A DNA stretch of 64,000 bases from GCA-2690565 sp002457235 (GTDB lineage: Bacteria; Verrucomicrobiota; Verrucomicrobiia; Opitutales; Coraliomargaritaceae), in contig JBJLEZ010000010.1 of NCBI GenBank assembly GCA_045565695.1, positions 62,001 to 126,000 of the forward strand, given 5' to 3'. The notes below the pieces were generated by a model. That model saw nothing but the letters and a program-made list of their open reading frames with translations. It did not search any database and was not told where the DNA came from. The first letter of the stretch is position 1. Every line of letters starts with the position of its first letter. Both the position numbers and the translations under genes were made by a program. Below are positions 1 through 9,095 of the stretch, one piece after another.

Positions 1-933
1 AAACGCTTTAAAGTTGTTTTAGAAAAGATTGGGGAAACCATTCGTTCAGGAAGTCCGTTTTCTGATGGATTAGCACAGCACCCAAAGGTCTTTGATCGCC
101 TTTATGTCAACATGGTGAAAGCTGGAGAAGCCGGTGGTGTTTTAGAATTGGTGCTATCTCGTCTAGCTGGTTTTAAAGAAAAAGCGATGAAGACGAAGAA
201 AAAGGTACAATCTGCTATGGTGTATCCCTTTGTTGTGATTGGTGTGGCTGTATCGATTGTAGTTATGCTGATGGTGGTTGTCGTGCCGAAGTTCCAAGGG
301 ATTTTTGATGATATGCTTGGAGGTGCTGCCTTACCGTGGCCGACTCAATTAGTCATCAATATTAGTGATTTTTTACAAGAGCAAATTCTAGCTTCCATTT
401 TAATCGTAGTCTCTACTTTTGTTCTCTTTAAACTATTTCTAAAATCTCCTTTTGGGTCTCGCCTATATAATGGCTTAGCCATTAATTTACCCAAGATCGG
501 TGATCTTGTACGTAAAGTGAATATTGGTCGTATTACCCGTACTTTCGGTACTTTGCTATCCAGTGGTGTGCCAATTTTGCAGGCACTGAATATCACCAAA
601 GATATTACGGATAATTATTACTACTCAAAAGCTTTAGAAAGAGTTCATGACAAAGTTCGTGATGGAGAGTCATTATCAGCGCCTATGGAGCTTGAATCAG
701 TTTTTCCCAATATGGTGACTAGTATGGTGGATGTTGGTGAAGAAACTGGAGAGTTGGATAAAATGCTTAATCGAATAGCTGACAATTATGATGAGGATGT
801 AGATAATGCTGTGGCCGGGATCACTTCAATTATTGAACCTATTATGATTGTCTTTCTTGCTCTTGCAGTTGGCTTTATTGTTATCGCTTTATTCTTGCCG
901 ATAGTTGAGATTATCAAGCAGTTAACTGGCTGA
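1..933 (+). CDS. Type II secretion / type IV pilus inner-membrane platform protein (GspF/PilC family), 5' partial
   Basis: The frame is open from the first base, so the gene starts upstream; about 310 C-terminal residues are present. The family (PF00482 type) is the polytopic inner-membrane platform that couples the assembly ATPase to pseudopilus or pilus assembly. Visible are the end of the first T2SSF domain (VKAGEAGGVLELVLSRLAGF), a hydrophobic segment (VIGVAVSIVVMLMVVVVPKF), a second T2SSF domain with the family signature VGEETGELDKMLNRIADNYDEDVD, and the closing membrane segment IMIVFLALAVGFIVIALFLP with a typical short end. GspF and PilC cannot be told apart without the neighbouring genes. 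A strong hairpin terminator follows the stop. Confidence 0.93.
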   Translation, partial: KRFKVVLEKIGETIRSGSPFSDGLAQHPKVFDRLYVNMVKAGEAGGVLELVLSRLAGFKEKAMKTKKKVQSAMVYPFVVIGVAVSIVVMLMVVVVPKFQGIFDDMLGGAALPWPTQLVINISDFLQEQILASILIVVSTFVLFKLFLKSPFGSRLYNGLAINLPKIGDLVRKVNIGRITRTFGTLLSSGVPILQALNITKDITDNYYYSKALERVHDKVRDGESLSAPMELESVFPNMVTSMVDVGEETGELDKMLNRIADNYDEDVDNAVAGITSIIEPIMIVFLALAVGFIVIALFLPIVEIIKQLTG

Positions 934-938
934 TGCTA

Positions 939-974
939 TAGAATGCGATCCCTTCGATCATCTTCTATTTTTTT
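939..974 (+). terminator. Rho-independent terminator after the GspF/PilC gene
   Basis: A 12-bp stem with two mismatches and one G-T pair (arms 939-950 and 956-967, loop 951-955) is followed directly by seven T residues (968-974). It starts five bases after the stop codon at 933. Confidence 0.7.
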
Positions 975-1021
975 AGATTATTGTATAGCCAAGGGGACGC
1001 TTTTTAATAGTTTTTTCTGAT

Positions 1022-2278
1022 ATGATAGATTTAGTTATATTACTGATAGGCTTACTGGTTCTCAGATTATGTGTCTTTCTCATTCTTGAGCGATTAAATG
1101 TTAAATTTTTGAAGCTTCATGGGGTGAATTTACCTGAATCAGTTCAGGGTATTATGGACGAGCCGACTTTCGCTAAATCAGTAGAATATACCGAAGCAAA
1201 ATCAAAATTCTCAAGTGTTAGTACAATTTACGATGGGCTAATTTTAACGCTGATTATTACTCTAGGGATTTTGCCTTATGCCTATAATTCTTTAAGTGGT
1301 TTATTGGGCTATGGTTTATTAGGGCAGTCTCTTGTTTTTATCATAACACTGTTTCTTTTGGGCTTACCTAACCTACCATTTAATTGGTGGGAAACATTTA
1401 AGCTAGAGGAGCGTTTTGGCTTCAATAAGAGTAGCTTAAAATTATGGATATCAGATCAAATCAAGGGCTTAGCTCTAGGCTTAATCATAGGAGTGCCTTT
1501 ATTAATGGGCCTGATGTGGATCGTGACTCAAATGGGAGCTTATTGGTGGTTATGGGCTTTTGTCTTTCTTTGGTTATTTCAAGTAGTGATGATCGTTCTT
1601 TATCCGATGTTTATTCTGCCTTTGTTTAATAAATTAGAACCACTAGAAGCGGGAGAATTAAAGGATCGTTTACTCGCATTGGGCGATCGTTGTGGTTTTA
1701 AATCCCAAACTATTTTGGTTATGGATGGAAGCAAACGTTCAGGACATTCTAATGCTTTCTTTACTGGCTTTGGCCAATTCAGGCGTATCGTTCTCTATGA
1801 TACTTTGATTGAACAAATGGAAATCAAGGAGCTTGAAGCGGTCTTAGCTCATGAGATTGGTCACTATAAATGTGGTCATATTCCGCAACGGTTATTCTTT
1901 TCAGCATTTTCAACCTTACTAATGTTTGCTTTTCTGGGATGGTTGATGCAGACAACATGGATTTTTGAATCGCTTGGGTTTTCTGCAGAATTATCGAGCC
2001 CATTTGTACCTGCATTTTTACTCGTTTCTTTATTCAGTGGATTATTCACTTTTTGGTTTTCTCCATTAGACAGTTTATGGTCACGAAAGCATGAATACGA
2101 AGCTGATGCTTTCGCCAAAAATGCAATGAATGAGCCAGATTCATTAAAGAATGCTTTGCGTAAATTGTATAAAGAAAATTTGAGCAACTTATTACCACAC
2201 CCTCTTTACAGTGCTTTTTATTATTCACATCCAACTCTAGTGGAACGAGAATCTGCTTTGATGAAGGATGTCACTTGA
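1022..2278 (+). CDS. M48 family membrane zinc metalloprotease (Ste24/CAAX-protease type)
   Basis: The 418-residue protein has several hydrophobic segments and the zinc-protease motif HEIGH at residues 277-281, in the context LAHEIGHYKCGH. The third ligand is expected in KHEYEADAFA near residue 358, the typical ExxxD helix of M48A (Ste24) enzymes. The N-terminal region, with YTEAKSKF and FKLEERFGFN, matches the CAAX prenyl protease 1 N-terminal domain. In bacteria these proteases act in membrane-protein quality control; no prenylated substrate is expected. Length fits the family. The gene overlaps the first possible start of the next gene by 11 bases, so the two may be co-transcribed. Confidence 0.92.
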   Translation: MIDLVILLIGLLVLRLCVFLILERLNVKFLKLHGVNLPESVQGIMDEPTFAKSVEYTEAKSKFSSVSTIYDGLILTLIITLGILPYAYNSLSGLLGYGLLGQSLVFIITLFLLGLPNLPFNWWETFKLEERFGFNKSSLKLWISDQIKGLALGLIIGVPLLMGLMWIVTQMGAYWWLWAFVFLWLFQVVMIVLYPMFILPLFNKLEPLEAGELKDRLLALGDRCGFKSQTILVMDGSKRSGHSNAFFTGFGQFRRIVLYDTLIEQMEIKELEAVLAHEIGHYKCGHIPQRLFFSAFSTLLMFAFLGWLMQTTWIFESLGFSAELSSPFVPAFLLVSLFSGLFTFWFSPLDSLWSRKHEYEADAFAKNAMNEPDSLKNALRKLYKENLSNLLPHPLYSAFYYSHPTLVERESALMKDVT

Positions 2279-2288
2279 TTTGAAGATA

Positions 2289-3188
2289 ATGGCTACGCAA
2301 AGACTAGGGCGAATTTTATTCCTACTAGTCCTTTTCTCCTTCCATGCCTTTGGGCAAGATTCAATTCGCATAGCTAGTTATAATCTAAAAAATTATTTGA
2401 TCATGGATCGCCTTGTAGAGGGTAGTTGGACAAAAAATTATCCGAAACCCGAGGCAGAAAAGTTAATTATACATAAGAATATTTTAGAGGTACGCCCAGA
2501 TATTTTATTGATTCAAGAAATTGGAGGTGAGGACTTTCTTAATGAACTAAAGGAAGACTTAAAGAAGTTGGGCTTAGATTATTCTTATTCACTTTTGATG
2601 AGGGGTGCAGATACGGTACGATTGACTGCTGTTTTAAGCCGTTTAAAACCCCGTTATGTAAAAGAACATCAAGATTTAACCTATCGCTATTTTGATAAGA
2701 ACACTTTTGTAAAGCGAGGAATGCTAGAAGTTGGATTCATGGATGAGATTCCGTTTACAATTTTTTCGGTGCATCTAAAAAGTCGTTATACGAGTGATAA
2801 GCGCGATCCGCTGTCTGCTAAGTGGCGTTTGTTGGAAGCTGAATCTTGTCGAAATCGAATTATTAAACGTATAGACCAAGCGAGCATTGAGCATTATATC
2901 ATTGCGGGTGATTTTAATGATAATCCCAACACTGCACCGATGCGGCGTTTTTATAAAAAAGGTAAAAGGCTGATCGGTGAGCATTTGATGTCAAAAGATA
3001 GCCGAGGAGAATCTTGGACACATCTCTATAATAAAGAAAAGGTCTATTCTACAGTTGATGGATTTGTTTTATCTCCAAATTCAATGTCATCCGTGAAAGG
3101 TGGTTTTGCTTCTATATCAGACAGGGATGATTTTTATCAAGGAAGTGACCATCGCTTAGTTTATTTTGATTTAATCGTCTCAGAGTAA
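2289..3188 (+). CDS. Secreted endonuclease/exonuclease/phosphatase (EEP) family protein
   Basis: The mature part begins SIRIASYNLKNYL, with the EEP Asn, followed by LLIQEIGG (Mg-binding Glu), a central VHLKSRY, then IAGDFNDNPNTAP (GDFN motif) and a final GSDHRLVYFDL (SDH catalytic His). These are the four signature blocks of the DNase I/EEP fold (PF03372). I chose the ATG at 2289 because it gives a normal signal peptide (hydrophobic LFLLVLFSFHAFG, cleavage before QDS) and clears the upstream stop; an in-frame ATG at 2268 would overlap the M48 gene. Substrate (nucleic acid, phospholipid or phosphosugar) cannot be told. Confidence 0.88.
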   Translation: MATQRLGRILFLLVLFSFHAFGQDSIRIASYNLKNYLIMDRLVEGSWTKNYPKPEAEKLIIHKNILEVRPDILLIQEIGGEDFLNELKEDLKKLGLDYSYSLLMRGADTVRLTAVLSRLKPRYVKEHQDLTYRYFDKNTFVKRGMLEVGFMDEIPFTIFSVHLKSRYTSDKRDPLSAKWRLLEAESCRNRIIKRIDQASIEHYIIAGDFNDNPNTAPMRRFYKKGKRLIGEHLMSKDSRGESWTHLYNKEKVYSTVDGFVLSPNSMSSVKGGFASISDRDDFYQGSDHRLVYFDLIVSE

Positions 3189-3220
3189 TTGGATTGATTT
3201 TTTATCGGAGTGATTCATTT

Positions 3221-4015
3221 ATGAATCTTATGAAAGCCGTGTTTTTAGGGACAGGAACTTCTCAAGGCGTTCCAATGATTGCTCAACCCGATGGAGGTTG
3301 CGATTTAACGAATCCCAGAAATTGGCGAACAAGGTGTTCCATTCACATTGAAATGGGAGGGCATCATATACAAATAGATGCGGGTCCAGAATTTAGGATG
3401 CAATGTATCCAGCATGAGATTCACTCCGTGGATACTTTTATTCTGACTCATGCACATGCTGACCATGTTATGGGGATGGATGATTTAAGGCGCTTTTGTG
3501 ACCTAAATGGAGGTAAGGCGATGCCAGTTTATAGTACAGAGGAGGGTCTGGAACGAGTTAACTCTATATTTCCCTATGCGATTTGTGATAAGCCTGTTTC
3601 AGTAGGCTACCCTGCATTTGCACTGCATCAAATGCCTAAACGATTAGAATTACCGGGAGGACTTGTAGAATCGACACTACTCCCACACGGGGCAGTGGAT
3701 GTCTTAGGATTAGTCTTTACTGAAAATGATACAGGTAAGCAATTAGCTTATTACACGGATTGTAAGATGTTAACTCAAGATGCTTATCAGTTGGCCGATA
3801 CCGTAGATATTTTAATTATCGATGGACTGAGACCGAAGCTTCACCCCACGCACATGAATATTGAGGAGTCAATAACAGCCGCTCAAAAGGTGAATGCACC
3901 TCAAACCTATCTTACGCATATGACCTACGGAGTTGATTACGAGACAACCGAAGCGAATCTTCCTGAAAATATCTCTTTAGCCTACGATGGGCTGGTGCTT
4001 AATTTGTCTCAGTAA
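3221..4015 (+). CDS. MBL-fold metallo-hydrolase (PhnP-like)
   Basis: The N-terminus FLGTGTSQGVPMI and the metal motif HAHADH (H77, H79, D81, H82) identify a metallo-beta-lactamase-fold phosphodiesterase of the PhnP/RNase Z-like branch; further ligands are expected in YYTDCK and in LTHMTYG near the end. No signal peptide is seen, so it is cytoplasmic. The ATG at 3221 is preferred over a TTG at 3194 because a GGAG stretch lies about eight bases upstream. The last 17 bases overlap the 3' end of accA on the other strand. The natural substrate is unknown. Confidence 0.88.
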   Translation: MNLMKAVFLGTGTSQGVPMIAQPDGGCDLTNPRNWRTRCSIHIEMGGHHIQIDAGPEFRMQCIQHEIHSVDTFILTHAHADHVMGMDDLRRFCDLNGGKAMPVYSTEEGLERVNSIFPYAICDKPVSVGYPAFALHQMPKRLELPGGLVESTLLPHGAVDVLGLVFTENDTGKQLAYYTDCKMLTQDAYQLADTVDILIIDGLRPKLHPTHMNIEESITAAQKVNAPQTYLTHMTYGVDYETTEANLPENISLAYDGLVLNLSQ

Positions 4016-4976
4016 TTTCTTCAAAAATTCCCATATTCCGGAATTTTTTGTAACGCTTATCAAGTAAGCTTTTAGTGCTGAGTTTCTTTAATCGAGTCAG
4101 ATTAGATTTTATTTCTTTCTTCAAGTTTTTCGCAGCCAAGTCGTAGTCTCTATGAGCACCACCAGCAGGTTCAGAGATAATGCCATCCACAACACCAAAT
4201 TCTTTCAAATTACTAGGGCTAAATTTCAAAGCTTCAGCAGCTTGAGGGGCAGCTGCTCGATCTTTCCATAAAATAGCAGCACATCCTTCTGGTGAAATCA
4301 CGGAATAGTAACTATTTTCTAGAATCATCACTGAATCAGCAACAGCAATTCCTAGTGCACCTCCAGAGCCACCTTCTCCGATCACAATGGTGACGATTGG
4401 AACTTTTAATGCGCTCATATCTCTGATGTTGACCGCAATAGCTTCAGCAACATGACGTTCCTCAGCACCAATTCCAGGATAGGCTCCAGGAGTATCGACT
4501 AGAGTGACAATAGGCATATTGAATTTTTCTGCCATTTGCATCAGTCGCATAGCTTTTCGATAGCCTTCTGGATTGGGACAACCAAAATTCCGTTTTAAGT
4601 TATCCTTTGTATTGCGTCCTTTTTGTTGTCCGATAATCATGACAGGTTCACCATCGAGAAGTCCTGTACCAGTCACGATAGCAGGATCATCTTTAAAGCG
4701 GCGGTCACCATGGAGTTCTTCAAAATCTGTAAAAATACGCTCTATGTAGTCTAGTGAATAGGGGCGTTTAGGATGGCGACACAACTGAACGCGTTGCCAT
4801 GGGCTTAAGTCCGAATAAATATTTGCTTTTAATAGCTCGAGTTTAGATTCAATTGCTTTGATTTCTTGGCTCACATCAACTTTTGTTTCATCTGAAACAT
4901 GTTGCAGGGTAATCAATTGCTTTTCTAGCTCACGAAGTGGCTTTTCAAACTCTAGTGTGTAAGTGGTATCGTCCAT
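3999..4976 (-). CDS. accA: Acetyl-CoA carboxylase carboxyltransferase subunit alpha
   Basis: The 325-residue protein is collinear with AccA: an N-terminal helical region (LEFEKPLRELEKQL), the block HPKRPYSLDYIERIF, GRNTKDNLKRNFG, LVDTPGAYPGIGAEERH, and IGEGGSGGALGI, which forms the oxyanion hole for biotin carboxyl transfer. It transfers the carboxyl group from biotin to acetyl-CoA to give malonyl-CoA with AccD, the committed step of fatty-acid synthesis, in the cytoplasm. accD is not in the window. The gene is convergent with the MBL gene and overlaps it by 17 bases. Confidence 0.97.
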   Translation of the reverse strand: MDDTTYTLEFEKPLRELEKQLITLQHVSDETKVDVSQEIKAIESKLELLKANIYSDLSPWQRVQLCRHPKRPYSLDYIERIFTDFEELHGDRRFKDDPAIVTGTGLLDGEPVMIIGQQKGRNTKDNLKRNFGCPNPEGYRKAMRLMQMAEKFNMPIVTLVDTPGAYPGIGAEERHVAEAIAVNIRDMSALKVPIVTIVIGEGGSGGALGIAVADSVMILENSYYSVISPEGCAAILWKDRAAAPQAAEALKFSPSNLKEFGVVDGIISEPAGGAHRDYDLAAKNLKKEIKSNLTRLKKLSTKSLLDKRYKKFRNMGIFEEITETN

Positions 4977-5050
4977 TTTGCTTCAATTTGATAAAACAAG
5001 GCTAGCCTGTCAATTCTCAGTCAAAAGAAAATCCACAAGCGTACTTTTAT

Positions 5051-5404
5051 TTAAAGCGATTCAGGGGGATCTTTAAGTTGTTCTTTCCAGCCCAACATCC
5101 GAGCTTGAGCATTGTAATACTCAGCCTTTTCTTGATCTCCAATTTGTACCCAAATTCTTGATAGTGTGGTGTTAATATGTAAATCTTTATCATCTAGGGC
5201 GTAAGCTTTTTCCGCCACTTCTAGAGCAGATTGAAAATCTTTCTCTGACCAAAGGATTTCCGCTAGAGCATGAAAAACTTCTTTTTCATTAGGATGCTCA
5301 GAGAGCAATTGGGTTAATTGTTCCTTGGCTCGAGCATTTTCTCCGAGGGTGAAATTGAATATTGCATCATCAATTTCATTTTGAATGGCTTTTTTACTAT
5401 CCAT
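5051..5404 (-). CDS. Small tetratricopeptide-repeat protein
   Basis: A 117-residue soluble protein of about three TPR units: FNFTLGENARAKEQLTQLL, FHALAEILWSEKDFQSALEV, TTLSRIWVQIGDQEKAEYYN, each with the W/L-G-Y-A-F-A-P spacing of TPR helices. There is no signal peptide. It lies upstream of accA on the same strand (74-base gap), so the two may be co-transcribed, and it is divergent from the zinc-ribbon gene. It is probably a scaffold or chaperone-like protein; partner unknown. Confidence 0.75.
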   Translation of the reverse strand: MDSKKAIQNEIDDAIFNFTLGENARAKEQLTQLLSEHPNEKEVFHALAEILWSEKDFQSALEVAEKAYALDDKDLHINTTLSRIWVQIGDQEKAEYYNAQARMLGWKEQLKDPPESL

Positions 5405-5456
5405 GATCTAATTTTTACCCTACATTAAGAACAGCTTTCAATCACTCAAGCACTAT

Positions 5457-6164
5457 ATGATACATCCCCAAATTGAAAAATTAATAATTGTTCAAGCTAA
5501 AGACTTAGCCCTACAAAAGCTACTACTAGAGATTGAGCGTATTCCAAAAGATAGAACAAAAATTCAGGGCTTAATTGAGGAAGAAAAAGCGTCTATTGAA
5601 TCAGCAAAAAGTGAGTTAAACGCCAAAGAGGTCGAAAGAAACGATTTGGATTCTCAAATTAAGGCTAAGGAATCAGACATAGCGAAATTTAAAACCCAGC
5701 AATTAGAGGTTAAAAAGAATGATGAATACCGTGCGTTGACTCACCAAATTGAGCAGGCACAAACTGATATTTCTAAACTTGAAGAAAAAGAAATCGAAAT
5801 CATGTACTCAATTGATGAGGCAAAAATCAGCTTTGAAGAGGCAAAGGCCGAAATCGATGAACGTATTGCTCACCAAAGCAAACAACTCACTGAATTAGAG
5901 ACACGTTTAAAACAATTGAATGCAGATGTTCAATCAGCAGAAGACAATTATGCGCAATCTCGTGAGTCAGTAGACCAAGAGGCACTAGAAATCTACGATC
6001 GAACTAAATTACAGACTAAGCGACCGCCTTATATCTCGTCTATAGAGGTGCAAAATTGCGCAGGTTGTCATTTGAGAGTCTCCAACGATGTGCTTGGTCT
6101 TGCCATAGCTGCTGAGGAAATCATAGCGTGTGACCAGTGTGCACGGATTGTCTATAAAACATAG
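5457..6164 (+). CDS. Coiled-coil protein with C-terminal C4 zinc ribbon
   Basis: About 170 residues of charged coiled coil (KDLALQKLLLEIERIPKDRT, then Glu/Lys-rich heptads) are followed by a zinc ribbon with two CxxC pairs, NCAGCHLRV and ACDQCARIVY. This is the layout of the widespread C4-type zinc-ribbon family (DUF164-like) found near translation or division genes in many phyla. No enzymatic motif is present. It is cytoplasmic; function is not established. Confidence 0.85.
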   Translation: MIHPQIEKLIIVQAKDLALQKLLLEIERIPKDRTKIQGLIEEEKASIESAKSELNAKEVERNDLDSQIKAKESDIAKFKTQQLEVKKNDEYRALTHQIEQAQTDISKLEEKEIEIMYSIDEAKISFEEAKAEIDERIAHQSKQLTELETRLKQLNADVQSAEDNYAQSRESVDQEALEIYDRTKLQTKRPPYISSIEVQNCAGCHLRVSNDVLGLAIAAEEIIACDQCARIVYKT

Positions 6165-6204
6165 ATTTTAGTTAAGATACTTTATCTTATACTCGAAAAA
6201 TCTT

Positions 6205-6280
<76 letters not shown>

Positions 6281-6359
6281 ATACCAAAGCGTTTTAAAAC
6301 AAGTCTTTCTCCCACATTTGTCAAGTATGGAGCAGGGGAAATTAATTTAGCTTAAAAAG

Positions 6360-6436
6360 TGGCAGGGGCGACAGGGCTCGAACCTGTGACCTACGGTTTA
6401 GAAAACCGTTGCTCTATCCAACTGAGCTACGCCCCC
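6360..6436 (-). tRNA. tRNA-Arg (anticodon TCT), CCA encoded
   Basis: Read on the minus strand it starts GGGGGCGTAGCTCA, with anticodon loop TTTCTAA (TCT), T arm AGGTTCGAGCCCT and 3' end CCTGCCA. The seven-base acceptor stem pairs fully (one G-T). It lies 79 bases upstream of tRNA-Lys in the same orientation. The remaining parts of the 6165-6530 gap, outside the two tRNA genes, show nothing else I can support. Confidence 0.95.
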
Positions 6437-6530
6437 AACTGGGTCATGAATACAAAATAAATCTGATCTTTTGTAAAGTGATTTAAAATTTTATTTGTAT
6501 TGGTAGGCGAGACCTTTAAAAGCTTTATAT

Positions 6531-7379
6531 ATGAAATGCTTATACTTACCTCTTCTTGTGCTTTTTGCCTGTTTTTTGAATGCTAATCCTAATCAACAGG
6601 TTTTAGACAATAGTGAAAATTATACCTTTAAAGAAACGTCTAGTATTGATCTTAAGATCTATGTTTTTAAGCCAGATGATTGGAAGGCGTCAGACAAAAA
6701 TCCTGCTATTGTTTTTTATTTTGGAGGTGGCTGGAATGCTCGTCATATTACTCAATTTGTGGCTTATGCTCAGTACTACGCTTCAAAGGGATATGTCTGC
6801 TTTATTCCTAATTATAGAGTGAGGTCCACGGAAAACTCTCAAGCGATTGATTCAGTACGAGATGCTCAAGATGCTTTTGCCTATGTTCGGAAAAATGCCA
6901 ATCAATTTGGAATTGATCGCAATCGGATTGCGGCTTCAGGGGGTTCAGCAGGGGGGCATCTAGCCGCTTCGCTTGGGACTTTGAAAGATGAAAAACATAA
7001 AAAATTATCGAAGCCTAATGCTTTAATCTTATTCAATCCGGTATGTGTTGTTGACCCTTTGAAGAACCCTAAACGATTCAATTTTGCGAGATTAGGGGTC
7101 AAAGGTCATGAAATCTCCCCTTATCACAATGTAGACGAAAGCGTCCCTCCAACGATTATCTACCATGGTACCGAAGATCGCTTAGTTCCTTACAAAACAG
7201 CAGAAATGTTTCATGAGAAAATGTTAGAAGTAGGGAATGATTCCACCTTGATTCCATTTGAGGGGAGAGACCATGGCTTTTTTAATCACGGTAAGCATTT
7301 GGCGGAAAGTGACTATCATAAAACGCTCAAATACACGGATGCGTTTCTTTCGAGAATGGGTTGGTCGGAAATCGAGTAG
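6531..7379 (+). CDS. Secreted alpha/beta-hydrolase (carbohydrate-esterase-like)
   Basis: A Sec signal (MKCLYLPLLVLFACFLNANP) precedes an alpha/beta-hydrolase core. The oxyanion-hole block is FYFGGGWN, the nucleophile elbow is GGSAGG with Ser139, and the charge relay is completed by the Asp of GTEDRLVPY and the His of GRDHGFF. The layout is that of the BD-FAE/esterase-lipase families (PF20434/PF07859) that deacylate plant or algal glycans or feruloyl esters in carbohydrate-utilisation loci. It lies 14 bases before the FGGY kinase gene on the same strand, so the two are probably co-transcribed. Confidence 0.82.
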   Translation: MKCLYLPLLVLFACFLNANPNQQVLDNSENYTFKETSSIDLKIYVFKPDDWKASDKNPAIVFYFGGGWNARHITQFVAYAQYYASKGYVCFIPNYRVRSTENSQAIDSVRDAQDAFAYVRKNANQFGIDRNRIAASGGSAGGHLAASLGTLKDEKHKKLSKPNALILFNPVCVVDPLKNPKRFNFARLGVKGHEISPYHNVDESVPPTIIYHGTEDRLVPYKTAEMFHEKMLEVGNDSTLIPFEGRDHGFFNHGKHLAESDYHKTLKYTDAFLSRMGWSEIE

Positions 7380-7393
7380 CTATTGTTTAACTG

Positions 7394-9061
7394 ATGAATT
7401 ACTTTTTAGGGATTGATGTGGGCACTGGCAGTGCACGCGTTGGAATTTTCGACGAGCGGGGTGTTTTAGTTGGGCACACAGTTGAAGCGATTAAGACATG
7501 GAAGCCGAAAGCGAATTTTGTTGAACAGTCTTCTGAAAATATATGGCAGTCGATTTGCTCTTGTTGCCATCGGGTGTTAGCCGAGACGGAAATAGATATC
7601 GCAACTATTAAGGGCATTGGTTTCGATGCAACCTGCTCTCTCGTTTTAATTGATGAATGTGGGAATTCCGTTTCAGTCGACCCTGATGAAGATGATGCTA
7701 AAAATATAATTGTATGGATGGATCATCGAGCAATTGAAGAAACGAATTTAATCAATGGTTTTAAAGAGGGTTATTCGGCTTTTGATTTTGTTGGTGGTCG
7801 TATTTCACCAGAGATGCAATTGCCGAAATTACTTTGGTTAAAAAAACAGTTACCTAAGTCATGGAAGCGAGTGGCTCATTTTTTTGATTTGCCTGATTAT
7901 TTAACTTTTCGTGCTACAGGCTCTACTGTGCGTTCTTTGTGCTCGCTTTCTTGTAAGTGGACTTTTGATAAAAATTCTGAAAGTGATTCGGGCTGGGATG
8001 TGAATTTATTTAAAGCAATTGGTTTGGATGACTTATCTGAAGATGCGTTTGAGTCAATAGGTCGAAGTGATTTAGTGCGTTTGATGGGACGCCCAATAGG
8101 TCAAGGCTTGTCCGAGAGTTCAGCGAAAGAAATGGGTTTGCTTAAGGGTACCCCTGTGGGTGTCTCGATTATAGACGCTCATGCTGGCGGTTTAGGGATG
8201 CTTGGACTTAAAGAGTTTACTAAAAATGGTGAGGCTGAGCCGATAAATTTTAATAAACGCTTGGCATTGATTGGTGGGACTTCTTCCTGCCATATGGCGG
8301 TCGCTGAGGAAGCACGTTATATAGAAGGGGTCTGGGGACCCTATGATTCGGCAATGATTCCTGGATTTTGGTTAAATGAGGGCGGGCAGTCTGCCACGGG
8401 TTCATTGGTTGATCATGTTATTAAAACGCATGCAGCCTATTCGGAAGCAATGAAAGAGGCAACGGCTAGGGGGCTTTCGATTTATGATTATTTAAATACA
8501 TTTTTGAGTGATTTATTAACTGAAGAATATGATTTGGTCGATGGGTTGAGTGAAAGTTTGCATGTTTGCCCTTATTTTCATGGTAATCGATCACCTCGGG
8601 CAAATCCTGAGTTGGTTGGAATGGTGAGCGGTTTGAAATTATCGGCCACGGTGAAAGATTTGAGCCTATTGTATTTGGCTACGGTACAATCGATTGCTTA
8701 TGGAACACGTCACATTATTGAAGCGATGAATGCGAAGGGTTACGATATTGATACTTTAATTTGCTGCGGTGGTGGTACGAAAAATACGTTGTTTCTTCAG
8801 CAACACGCAAATATTACGGGCTGTCGATTATTATTACCGAAAGAAATGGAGTCAGTATTACTTGGCTCGGCTATGTTGGGAGCGGTAGCTTCAGGGGAAT
8901 ATCAGAACTTGATAGAGGCTATGGGTGCTATGTCGCATTTGGGGCATGCTATTCAACCAGAAGAGGCCACTGCTGAATATCATGCTAGAAAATATGAAGT
9001 ATTTCATCAATTATATGAGGATCAAATGCGATATGATTCAATCATCAAGAAAGGGATATAA
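7394..9061 (+). CDS. FGGY-family pentulose kinase (ribulokinase-like)
   Basis: The 555-residue protein opens with the ATP-binding block FLGIDVGTGSARVGIFDERG, then TWKPKANFVEQSS, GIGFDATCSLV, VWMDHRA, GGRISPEMQLPKLLWLK and PDYLTFRATG, closely following the FGGY pentulose kinase subgroup (TIGR01315-like). The C-terminal half has LIGGTSSCHMAV and ICCGGGTKNTLFLQ. It phosphorylates a ketopentose or 6-deoxyketohexose in the cytoplasm. The isomerase gene follows after 34 bases, making an aldose isomerase/ketose kinase pair. Exact sugar (D-ribulose, L-ribulose or L-fuculose) is not decided by sequence reading. Confidence 0.9.
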   Translation: MNYFLGIDVGTGSARVGIFDERGVLVGHTVEAIKTWKPKANFVEQSSENIWQSICSCCHRVLAETEIDIATIKGIGFDATCSLVLIDECGNSVSVDPDEDDAKNIIVWMDHRAIEETNLINGFKEGYSAFDFVGGRISPEMQLPKLLWLKKQLPKSWKRVAHFFDLPDYLTFRATGSTVRSLCSLSCKWTFDKNSESDSGWDVNLFKAIGLDDLSEDAFESIGRSDLVRLMGRPIGQGLSESSAKEMGLLKGTPVGVSIIDAHAGGLGMLGLKEFTKNGEAEPINFNKRLALIGGTSSCHMAVAEEARYIEGVWGPYDSAMIPGFWLNEGGQSATGSLVDHVIKTHAAYSEAMKEATARGLSIYDYLNTFLSDLLTEEYDLVDGLSESLHVCPYFHGNRSPRANPELVGMVSGLKLSATVKDLSLLYLATVQSIAYGTRHIIEAMNAKGYDIDTLICCGGGTKNTLFLQQHANITGCRLLLPKEMESVLLGSAMLGAVASGEYQNLIEAMGAMSHLGHAIQPEEATAEYHARKYEVFHQLYEDQMRYDSIIKKGI

Positions 9062-9095
9062 TTCAAAGCATATATTTTATAAAGGATAAGTAGTT

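Noticed and set aside
3194..3220. Longer N-terminus of the MBL hydrolase from a TTG
   Set aside because: A GGAG-like site eight bases before the ATG at 3221 and the family's usual start (MKAVFLGTGTSQG) favour the shorter form.
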